The notes beneath the pieces were generated by a model. The model made no database searches, was not told where the DNA came from, and saw nothing but the letters and a program-made list of their open reading frames with translations. The position numbers and the translations under genes were made by a program. Positions 46,630-55,700 of a stretch of DNA of 64,000 nt are shown one piece after another; the first letter of the stretch is position 1, and the number at the start of each line of letters is the position of its first letter. The stretch is from Mangrovitalea sediminis (GTDB taxonomy: Bacteria; Pseudomonadota; Gammaproteobacteria; Pseudomonadales; Oleiphilaceae), in NCBI RefSeq assembly GCF_002514725.1, contig NZ_NTLB01000007.1:124001-188000 (forward strand), in the 5' to 3' direction.

Positions 46630-47705
46630 AAACCTGGACAGTTTTGCCATTCATGCTGGCGACCCTATCCACCCCATTGCTCGCGGCAGAGCAAGCCGCC
46701 ACGACCGACGGATCGGCCGGTGGCGAACCACCGCCAGTGATGCTTCAGGATTGCTCCCTGATCACCGACGGAGTTTCACGACTGGCCTGCTACGACACCT
46801 ATTTCCCGCCTCAACAGGCGCAGCAGTCAGCCTCGGCGGCAAAAAAGGCCGAGGTCCAGAAGGCTGTCAGCAGTGAAACCGACGGCACCGACAACGAGTC
46901 CCTGCTGGACAATTACATGAAAAAGGAGAAGGCCCTGTTCTCGTACTCCGGTAGTTTTCTGCCTTACCGGCCGATGTACGTGCTGCCCTTCTCCTATGTG
47001 TCCAATCCGAACCAGGCGCCCTTTAGCCCGCAATACGGTTCATCACCCTACGGCAGCGAACTGGACAAGCAGGAAGTCAAATTCCAGATCAGTTTCCGCA
47101 TGCCGTTGTTGACCGGCTATTTCAACGACCGCACAACCCTCTGGCTCGCCTACACCCAACGTTCTTTCTGGCAGGCGTATAACCACAACTACTCGTCGCC
47201 TTTTCGTGAAACCAATTACGAGCCCGAATTTTTCGTGCGTTATGCCACCAATTACCATATCGGCCCGGGCAGCCTGGATGCGGTAACACTCGGCATCGAC
47301 CACCAATCCAACGGCCGCAGTGACCCATTCTCGCGGAGCTGGAACCGTATCACTGCCTCAGCGGCCTATAGCACCAGCCGCTGGTTCTTTGCGATACGCC
47401 CCTGGTACCGGATACCGGAAAACCCTTCAAACGACGACAACCCGGACATCCAGGATTATCTGGGCTACGCCGACTATATTGCCGAATGGAAAATGCGGGG
47501 TAATCAACGTCTCAGCATTGAGCTACACAACAATCTCAAGCGAGAGAACAACCTGACTTCGTTCGAACTGGGCTACAGCTATCCACTGTCCGATTCCTTC
47601 CGGGTTTTCGTGCAGTATGTCAACGCTTACGGCGAAAGCCTGATCGATTACAACCACCGGATCCATCGATTCGGTATTGGCTTCATGCTCAACGATTGGA
47701 TTTAG
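46626..47705 (+). CDS. pldA: Outer-membrane phospholipase A1 (OMPLA)
   Basis: PldA hydrolyses misplaced phospholipids in the outer leaflet of the outer membrane. The 359-residue sequence has a signal peptide (MKTWTVLPFMLATLSTPLLA) if a TTG start is used, which overlaps the upstream stop. The catalytic residues H226, S228 and N240 lie in GIDHQSNGRSDPFSRSWNR with the same spacing as E. coli H142/S144/N156. YTQRSFWQAYN precedes them. A region of about 85 residues before the barrel is extra relative to E. coli and includes a two-cysteine motif, DCSLITDGVSRLACYD. GGGAG precedes the start codon. Confidence 0.92.
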   Translation: MKTWTVLPFMLATLSTPLLAAEQAATTDGSAGGEPPPVMLQDCSLITDGVSRLACYDTYFPPQQAQQSASAAKKAEVQKAVSSETDGTDNESLLDNYMKKEKALFSYSGSFLPYRPMYVLPFSYVSNPNQAPFSPQYGSSPYGSELDKQEVKFQISFRMPLLTGYFNDRTTLWLAYTQRSFWQAYNHNYSSPFRETNYEPEFFVRYATNYHIGPGSLDAVTLGIDHQSNGRSDPFSRSWNRITASAAYSTSRWFFAIRPWYRIPENPSNDDNPDIQDYLGYADYIAEWKMRGNQRLSIELHNNLKRENNLTSFELGYSYPLSDSFRVFVQYVNAYGESLIDYNHRIHRFGIGFMLNDWI

Positions 47706-47943
47706 GTACGCCCCACAGACCAACCAGCCCCAAACGACAGGCTCAGACGGAAAACCCAATCGCATCCTCTCGCCGGGGGTGTTAACGTAGCAGTGTTTAT
47801 TTCCCACGGGTCCGCACCCGCACCGTCCTGCTGGACGCAAGCCGATATCCGGTCGTTCGTACCGTCCCTTTTTATCGATACCCCAGGAACGGTCGGGCAG
47901 CGGCCTCGCCCAATACAGCCACCCTTTTGTCAAGGAGACGGTC

Positions 47944-48942
47944 ATGGACACGATACGTTTGGGAACCACTGACATTCTCGTCCCCCGCATCGGTTTGGGG
48001 ACATGGGCCATCGGCGGCTGGATGTGGGGCGGCACCGATGAACGGCAATCCATCGAAACCCTGCATTCGGCCATCGACCGTGGCATCACCCTGATCGACA
48101 CGGCCCCCGTCTACGGCTTCGGTCGCTCGGAAGAGATCGTCGGCAAGGCACTGGCCGAAGGCGGCCGCCGCGAGAAGGTCGTCCTGGCCACAAAGGTGGC
48201 ACTGGAATGGGATGCCGATGCCAACAAGGTTTGGCGCAACGCTTCCGCCCCCCGCATCGAGCAGGAGATCGAGGATTCATTGCGGCGCCTGAAGACCGAC
48301 TATATCGACATCTATCAGGTTCACTGGCCAGACCCGCGCGTCTCCATCGAAGAAACCGCCAGAGCCATGGAGCGGCTTTACACCGCCGGGAAGATCCGCG
48401 CAATCGGGGTCAGCAATTTCTCGCCGGAGCAGATGGACGAGTTCCAGAAATACGCGCCCCTGCACAGCAACCAGCCCCCTTACAACCTGTTCGAACGCCA
48501 GGCGGACGACCTGATCCTGCCCTATTGCCGGCGCCGCAATATCGCCACCATTACCTACGGCGCACTATGCCGAGGTCTGCTCAGCGGCAAGATGGACAAA
48601 GCCCGGCATTTCGACGGCGACGACTTGCGCCAGAACGACCCCAAGTTCCAGGGTGCCCGTTTCGACCAATACCTGGCGGCCGTCAAGGCACTGGACCAAC
48701 TGGCTCGGGACCGTTACGGTCGCAGTGTGCTGGCCCTGGCCCTGCGCTGGCTGATCGATCAGTCCGGCGTCACCGTGGCACTCTGGGGAGCGCGGCGCCC
48801 CGACCAGTTGGATCCCATCGACGAGATCCAGGGCTGGCATCTGGACGCATCGGCCATGAAGGATATCGACGGCATCCTCGATCATTGCATCAAGGACCCG
48901 GTCGGGCCTGAATTTATGGCACCGCCGGCACGTCCTCTCTGA
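47944..48942 (+). CDS. Aldo/keto reductase
   Basis: The 332-residue NADP-dependent oxidoreductase has the full catalytic tetrad: D and Y in LIDTAPVYGFG, K in VLATKVALEW and H in IYQVHWPDP. GVSNFSPEQM and the C-terminal GARRPDQLDPI cofactor segment also fit. The substrate cannot be predicted. AAGGAG lies eight bases before the ATG. It stands alone between pldA and cydD with gaps of 238 and 147 bases; I see nothing to support in those gaps. Confidence 0.92.
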   Translation: MDTIRLGTTDILVPRIGLGTWAIGGWMWGGTDERQSIETLHSAIDRGITLIDTAPVYGFGRSEEIVGKALAEGGRREKVVLATKVALEWDADANKVWRNASAPRIEQEIEDSLRRLKTDYIDIYQVHWPDPRVSIEETARAMERLYTAGKIRAIGVSNFSPEQMDEFQKYAPLHSNQPPYNLFERQADDLILPYCRRRNIATITYGALCRGLLSGKMDKARHFDGDDLRQNDPKFQGARFDQYLAAVKALDQLARDRYGRSVLALALRWLIDQSGVTVALWGARRPDQLDPIDEIQGWHLDASAMKDIDGILDHCIKDPVGPEFMAPPARPL

Positions 48943-49089
48943 GGCTGGGGGAATTGCCCGGGGGACCGCGGAAAAGACCTGTCGCAGCTCAAGGTTTTTG
49001 CAGAAAGCGGTCACCCCACGATTCCGCGAGGGCCTGAATAAGATACACTGGCGCCCTGTCGTTTCCGCTGTTTGAAGTGATCCTTCGCC

Positions 49090-50838
49090 TTGAATACAAG
49101 CCGTTCCCAGCAAAAAACCATCGAGCGCTGGCTCGCCCGGATGTCACCACTGGTACGTCGCCCCCTGGCCTGGACGGTAGGCTTTGGGTTGACGGCCGGG
49201 TTACTCATCGTGATCCAGTCTGCCCTGCTGGCCTGGGTGATCAACCGGGTGGTTATGGACAGCGCCGGGCTGGCGCAGGTCTGGCCGGTACTGGCGGCAC
49301 TCCTGCCGCTGTTCCTGCTGCGTTTCGCACTGGCCCGGGCCAGTGAGCGTACCGCGTTTAACGCCGGAGCCGAGATTCGCCGAACCCTGCGGGCGAAACT
49401 GTTGCGGCATATCCAGGCGCTGGGTCCGGCCTGGCTCAAGAATCAATCCAGCGGCGACCTGGCCAACAGCGTCGTTGACGGCGTCGATGCCCTGGAAGGC
49501 TTTTTTGCCCGCTGGCTGCCCAATCGCGCCCTGACCACCTTCCTGCCGCTGGCGATCCTGGTCGTCGTGTTTCCCACCGATTGGGTTTCGGGCCTCGTTC
49601 TGGTAATTACCGCGCCGCTGATTCCGGTGTTCATGATCCTGATCGGCCTGGGCGCCGAAGAACTGAACCAGAAACAGTGGCATCAACTCGCCCGTCTCAG
49701 TGCCCGTTTCCTCGACACCCTGCAGGGCCTGACCACGATTCGCCTGTTCAATGCCGGCGCACGGGAGGCGGCCGTCGTCGCCCGGCTGTCGGAAAGCTAC
49801 CGCCAGAGCACCATGAAGGTCCTGCGGGTGGCCTTCCTCTCCTCGGTGGTGCTCGAATTCCTGTCCACAATCAGCATCGCGGTCGTGGCTGTATTGATCG
49901 GCTTCCGCCTGCTTTACGGCCAGATGCATTTCCAGCCGGGCTTTTTCGTGCTGCTCCTCGCGCCGGAGTTCTACCTGCCGTTGCGCACGCTCGGCACCCA
50001 TTATCATGCCCGCATGGAAGCCATCGGCGCGGCCGAGCGGATCATGCAGGTGCTGGAAACGCCGTTGCCGGATGACAGCACTGCGACCGAACCCCTGCAT
50101 CCGGCGACGACTTACAACCTGCGTTTTAGCGCAGTCCGGTGCCGTTACGACAACGAGACTCCGGCGCTCGACGGTCTCGATCTCGACGTACCCGGCGGCG
50201 CTATTACGGCACTGGTGGGCAGCAGCGGCGCCGGCAAGAGCACCCTGATCAATCTCCTTCTCGGCTTCGTACACGCCGAGAGCGGCCAGATCCGGGTCAA
50301 CGATCAGGACCTCACAAGCATCAATGCCGGAGACTGGCTGCGCCACGTCGCCTGGGTGCCCCAGCGAGCCCATGTGTTCGCCGGCTCAGTGCTCGACAAT
50401 ATCCGCCTGGGAATGCAGGACGCGCCCCCCGAAGCCGTACGCGAAGCTGCGCGACAAGCCGGCGCAGACGACTTCATCGAAGCGCTCCCCGATGGCTATG
50501 ACACCCAGCTTGGCGAACGGGGAGCGGGTCTCTCCGGGGGGCAGATACAGCGCATTGCCCTGGCCCGCGCCTTCCTCAAGGACGCGCCCATCGTTCTGCT
50601 GGACGAGCCCACGGCCAATCTGGACGGTCAAAGCCAGGCTCTGATTCACGACGCCATCCTCAGGCTGGCTGAAGGGCGCACCATTCTTTTGGTCGCCCAC
50701 CGTCTGGGCACGGTCCGCCTGGCACAGCAGATCGCCGTACTCGAACAGGGACGCGTCGCCGAAGTGGGCCGGCATGGCGACCTGCTCGCCCGGAACGGCC
50801 GTTACGCGCAGTTGCTGCAAGCCGAAGTGGAGGCCTGA
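49090..50838 (+). CDS. cydD: Heterodimeric ABC exporter subunit CydD
   Basis: CydD with CydC forms an inner-membrane ABC transporter needed to assemble cytochrome bd; it is linked to glutathione/cysteine export and heme. The 582-residue protein has a six-helix membrane half (to about 320) and an ATPase half with GSSGAGKSTL, LSGGQIQRIALARAF and IVLLDEPTANLD. The start codon is uncertain: a TTG at 49090 gives the full N-terminus, and an ATG at 49141 would remove 17 residues. cydC begins one base after the stop codon. Confidence 0.93.
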   Translation: MNTSRSQQKTIERWLARMSPLVRRPLAWTVGFGLTAGLLIVIQSALLAWVINRVVMDSAGLAQVWPVLAALLPLFLLRFALARASERTAFNAGAEIRRTLRAKLLRHIQALGPAWLKNQSSGDLANSVVDGVDALEGFFARWLPNRALTTFLPLAILVVVFPTDWVSGLVLVITAPLIPVFMILIGLGAEELNQKQWHQLARLSARFLDTLQGLTTIRLFNAGAREAAVVARLSESYRQSTMKVLRVAFLSSVVLEFLSTISIAVVAVLIGFRLLYGQMHFQPGFFVLLLAPEFYLPLRTLGTHYHARMEAIGAAERIMQVLETPLPDDSTATEPLHPATTYNLRFSAVRCRYDNETPALDGLDLDVPGGAITALVGSSGAGKSTLINLLLGFVHAESGQIRVNDQDLTSINAGDWLRHVAWVPQRAHVFAGSVLDNIRLGMQDAPPEAVREAARQAGADDFIEALPDGYDTQLGERGAGLSGGQIQRIALARAFLKDAPIVLLDEPTANLDGQSQALIHDAILRLAEGRTILLVAHRLGTVRLAQQIAVLEQGRVAEVGRHGDLLARNGRYAQLLQAEVEA

Positions 50839-50839
50839 G

Positions 50840-52630
50840 ATGAAGCGCGACGAAGACACCATGGCGCCGGAAAACCCGCAACAGGCCAAGGACGATCTGC
50901 GCCGCCTGCTGGCGCTCTATCGTCCTTACTGGCGCTGGATGGCAGCAGGTATTCTGCTCTCACTGACCACGGTCCTCGCCAATATCGGCCTGATGGCCGT
51001 CGCCGGCTGGTTTATCGCCGCCATGGCCATCGCCGGTGCCGCCGGCGCCACGCTCAACTATTTCACGCCTGCAGCGCTGATCCGCGCCTTCGCGATCGTC
51101 CGAACCGGCGGCCGCTACCTGGAGAGACTGGTCACCCACGAAGCGACCTTCCGGCTACTGGCCGAACTGCGGGTCTGGTTCTTTACGCGAATAGAACCCC
51201 TGGCCCCGGCGCGACTGGGCACCCTGCGCGGCAGCGACCTGCTCAATCGCATCCAGGCCGATATCGACAGCCTCAATCACATTTACCTCCGTGTACTGGT
51301 TCCCGTTATCGTGGGAGCCATTGGCGTAGTGCTTATCGTTGGCGTGATGGGCTTTTTCAGTCTGCCAGTCGCGTTCACTACCTTCATGTTCCTGCTCTGC
51401 GCGGGCGTCGGCCTGCCATGGTTGTTGTTACGCCGAGGCCGCGAACCGGGCCGGCAAAGCATCACGCAACGTGCCGCGCTGCGCGACACCCTGGTCGATG
51501 GTTTTCAAGGACTCGCGGAACTGCGGGTTTACGGCGCCGACGCGTCCCACGCCGACAGGGCCGACGCCAACGCCGAACGTCTGATCGCCGCGCAGGCCGA
51601 TCTCAGCAGGTTGACCGGGTGGTCCCAAGGCGTCCAAATCCTCTGTGCCACCCTGGCCATGTGGGCGGCGCTGATCCTGGCGATTCCCGCCGTCCGCAGC
51701 GGCACCCTGCATGCGCCCGATATCGCCATGCTGGCCCTGTTCGTGCTGGCCAGCTTCGAAGCGGTCATGCCCCTGCCGCTGGCCATGCAGATGCTCGGCG
51801 AGAGTCTCGCTGCAGCCCGCCGCATCTTTACCCTGGTCGATTGTCAGCCGGCCGTCATCGAGCCGGAAGTACCCGCAGCACCATCCACGCAACCCGACCT
51901 GAGACTCGAAGACGTCTACTTCCGCTATGGCGAAGATCGCCCCTGGGCGCTTGAAGCGCTGAACCTGGACCTGCCTTTCGGTCATCGACTCGCGGTGGTC
52001 GGGGCCAGCGGTGCGGGTAAGAGCAGCCTGCTCAACCTGCTGGTGCGCTTCTGGGACTGCCAGGAAGGCAGCATCCGCCTGGGAGGCAGGGAACTGCGCG
52101 ACTATGCGGCCGATACGATACGCAGTCAGTTCGCGGTGCTTTCCCAGGACCCGTACCTGTTCAACGCGACGATACGCGAGAACCTGCTACTGGCCCGTCC
52201 CGATGCCGATCAGGCCACGCTTGAGGCAGCCTGCCGCACGGCCCAGCTCCATGATTTCCTGACGACACTGCCCCAAGGCTACGACACACCCATCGGCGAA
52301 GCCGGGGCCCGCCTCTCCGGCGGCCAGGCCCGCCGGCTGGCCATTGCCCGCGCCCTGCTGCTGGACGCCCCGATCCTCATCCTCGATGAACCCACCGAGG
52401 GGCTCGACACCCTCACCGAGCGGGACCTGCTGCAGGCCATTGGCGAGTTGATGCGGGGTCGCAGCGTATTACTGATCACGCACCGGCTTGGCGGGCTGGC
52501 CAATCTGGTCGACGATGTCGTCGTGCTGGAGAACGGGAAACAGGTACAGCAGGGCAAACCCGCAGAACTCGCACAGTCCCCCGGCGCCTACAAAACGCTG
52601 CACGACGCCCTGGCAGGGCTCTCGGCTTGA
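50840..52630 (+). CDS. cydC: Heterodimeric ABC exporter subunit CydC
   Basis: The 596-residue partner of CydD has six membrane helices (LANIGLMAVAGWFIAAMAIAG early on) and an ATPase with GASGAGKSSLLNLLV, ARLSGGQARRLAIARAL and ILILDEPTEGLD. The pair is transcribed about 9 kb from the cytochrome bd genes it serves, in the opposite direction, with the macroglobulin/pbpC pair between. The start is the ATG at 50840 directly after the cydD stop; an ATG 21 bases later is possible. Confidence 0.94.
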   Translation: MKRDEDTMAPENPQQAKDDLRRLLALYRPYWRWMAAGILLSLTTVLANIGLMAVAGWFIAAMAIAGAAGATLNYFTPAALIRAFAIVRTGGRYLERLVTHEATFRLLAELRVWFFTRIEPLAPARLGTLRGSDLLNRIQADIDSLNHIYLRVLVPVIVGAIGVVLIVGVMGFFSLPVAFTTFMFLLCAGVGLPWLLLRRGREPGRQSITQRAALRDTLVDGFQGLAELRVYGADASHADRADANAERLIAAQADLSRLTGWSQGVQILCATLAMWAALILAIPAVRSGTLHAPDIAMLALFVLASFEAVMPLPLAMQMLGESLAAARRIFTLVDCQPAVIEPEVPAAPSTQPDLRLEDVYFRYGEDRPWALEALNLDLPFGHRLAVVGASGAGKSSLLNLLVRFWDCQEGSIRLGGRELRDYAADTIRSQFAVLSQDPYLFNATIRENLLLARPDADQATLEAACRTAQLHDFLTTLPQGYDTPIGEAGARLSGGQARRLAIARALLLDAPILILDEPTEGLDTLTERDLLQAIGELMRGRSVLLITHRLGGLANLVDDVVVLENGKQVQQGKPAELAQSPGAYKTLHDALAGLSA

Positions 52631-52753
52631 TCCCTGCCTGCCAACTGTCCACAATTTGCCACTTTGTGGCGATGAGATTGCCACAATCATGATCTAGTCT
52701 AGGGAATGATCCGTCGGCTCCAGGGCCGGCGCCGCTGACAGGGAGTTGTGCTT

Positions 52754-55700
52754 GTGAACCGCGTTCGCTATTCCGCGCCGTTAATCTGCCTCATTTCGTG
52801 CATGCTGTTACTGCTTCAAGGGTGCAGCGATGACAAACGGCATCAGGCCAAAACGGCACCTCCCGGTTCGCCGACGGTTCCGTTCACCGTCATCAAAGCG
52901 TCCGAACAGAGCTATCAATCAGCCCCCGCCCTGAGCCTGCTCTTTTCCCAACCGCTCACGGCCGGTACCAGCTACGACGATCACCTGCACGTCAGCACCG
53001 ATCAGGGCCCGGTCAAAGGAGCCTGGGTGCTTTCGAAAGACCAACACAGCCTGTTTTTCCCCAATGTCACGCCGGAAACCACCTACCGGATCAGTGTCGA
53101 TGCCGGCCTGCGGAGCGCTTTTGACAAGCCGCTGCCCCAGGCGGGCCAGTGGCAGGTCAAGACCCGCGCCGTGATGCCTGTGGCCAGCTTCGCCAGCAAC
53201 GGACTGCTGCTCCCCAAGGACCTGAGTCAGGGACTACCGGTGGTGACGGTCAACGTCCCCTCGGTGAATATCGAATTCTTCCGCATACGTGACGACCAGA
53301 TTGCCAAGACCGCCTACTCGCTGACGCAAAGCGGCGATGCCAGCCTTTGGCAACTCAACGATGCGATCCAGAACCGGGCCGATCTGGTCTTCTCCGGCCG
53401 CTATGACCTCAATTCCCCGGCCAACAAACGACAAACCGTTCACATACCCATCCGCGACAACGACAAGCTCAACAAACCGGGTCTGTATTTCGCGGTCATG
53501 CGCCAACCCGGCGATTACAGTCATATCCAGAGCACCTATTTCTTCGTCAGCGATATCGGCCTCCAGATGCGGCTATACGACCACGCTACCGTGATTGTCG
53601 CTTCATCGCTGAAAACCGGCCAGGGTCTTGCGGGCGTCAAGGTGGCGGTCGACGATAACCATGGCAATGAGCTGGCGAGCGGGAACACCGGCGCCGATGG
53701 CCTGTTCAAGCTCGATTACCGACTGAACAAATTCACCCTGTTACGCGCCCAGAAGGATCAGGACGTCACCTTCCTGCCCCTGACGGGCCCGGCGCTGGAC
53801 CTCTCCAGCTTCCAGTTGGGCTCGCGCCGTGAAACCGCCTCCACGGTGTTCCTCGACAGCCCCCGCGATCTCTACCGTGCCGGTGAGAAGGTCACCGTAT
53901 CGGGCCTGCTTCGGGACCAGGATGGCAGCCCGTTGCTAAGCCGCCCGCTTTATGCCCGACTGCTCAATGCCGATCAGCAGGCCGTCAAAGTCTTCACCTG
54001 GCAGCCGGACGATGCGACCGGCATCGTCAATTACTACCAGACACAATTCACCCTGGGCGACGATGCCCCCAGCGGCCAGTGGCACCTGGAAGTACGCACC
54101 AATCCGGGAAGCCGGGCTCCGCTGGCAAGTTTCGACTTTCAGGTGCAGGACTTTATGCCGGAGCGGATGAAGCTGGCGCTGAAGGCCACCCCCGGCATCA
54201 TGAGCCCCGCCCAGGAGATGCAGGTTCAGGTCGCAGGCAGCTATCTCTACGGCGCCCCCGCCTCGGGCAATCGACTCAGTGCCACACTCACCGTCACCGC
54301 CGATCGCCAACCGATCGACACGCGCCCCGATTTCGAATTCGGCGATCTCGCCGACGCGCACTACCAGGACAACATTCCGCTGGACGATCAAACCCTCGAC
54401 GACAAGGGAGACACCACCCTCGCGGTCAGCTCCCACTGGCAGAACATCCACTCGCCGCTGCAGCTGCACCTGATCGCCAACCTGTTCGAATCCGGCGGCA
54501 GGCCGGTCACCCGGGATCTGACGCGGCAGGTGTGGCCGGCAGACGCCCTGATCGGTGTAAAACTGTTGCGCGGGGACGACGGCTATATCGCGCCCGGCAA
54601 TGTCCGGCTGCAACTGATCAAGGCACACCCGGATGGCAGTCTGGTGGCCGACAGGCAGGTGCAGGTCAAACTGTTCAAGATCGACCGTTCCTACTACTGG
54701 GCCTATTCCGCCAACCAGGGATGGCACTATCAATACAGCGAGAATACCTATCCGCTGGATCAGCAGGACGCAAGCCTTGGTACCCAAGAGCCGACGACCC
54801 TGACCTTTCCGCTGCAATGGGGTGAATACCGGCTGGAGGCCACCGATCCGCAAACCGGGCTGATCACCAGCACCCGCTTCCGCGTCGGTTGGTGGTCCTG
54901 GAATCAGCAGGCAGCCAGCGCTCAGCCCGACAAGGTGACCCTGCGGCTCGACAAGCCGGGTTACAAGGGCGGCGATAAGGCGAAGCTCACGATCAAACCG
55001 CCCCATGCGGGCAATGCGCTAGTCATGGTGGAAGACAGCGACGGGCTGCTCTGGTCCAAACGGCTCGACGTGCCGGCCAAGGGAACCGATATCGTGATTC
55101 CGGTCGACCCGACCTGGAAGCGGCATGACCTCTATATCAGTACCGTGGTATTCCGCCCCGGCACCGCCCAGGATAAAGTCACACCCAACCGCGCTATAGG
55201 CCTGATTCCGCTACCTCTGGATCGCCGCGACCGCACCCTGAACGTGCACCTGGATGCCCCGGACGTCACCAAACCGCTGCAGCAGGTCGGCATCAAGGTC
55301 CATGTGGACAATGCCGGCGACCAACCCACCTATGTCACGCTATCCGCTGTTGATGTGGGCATCCTCAGCCTGACCGATTTCAAGACGCCGGACCCGGCCA
55401 AGACGTTCTTCGGGCAGCGTCGGTATGTGACCGACACCTATGACATCTATGGCAAGGTCATCGAGCTGGTCGACGGCCCCATGGCAAAACTCCGTTACGG
55501 CGGCGACGCCGACGTGACCCGCGGAGGCCAGCGCGCCCGCGCCCACCTTAAGTTCCTGACGCTGTTCTCCGGCCCGGTAAAACTCGACGCCCAGGGCAAT
55601 GCGACGGTCCCCCTCGACCTGCCCGACTTCAACGGTCAGGTTCGCCTGATGGCCATGGCCTTCAGCACCGACCGTTTCGGCAGCAGCGACCGCAAGATGA

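Noticed and set aside
49201-50373. Minus-strand open frame of 390 codons
   Set aside because: Antisense to cydD; low-complexity Gln/Gly/Asp composition typical of a complement artefact.
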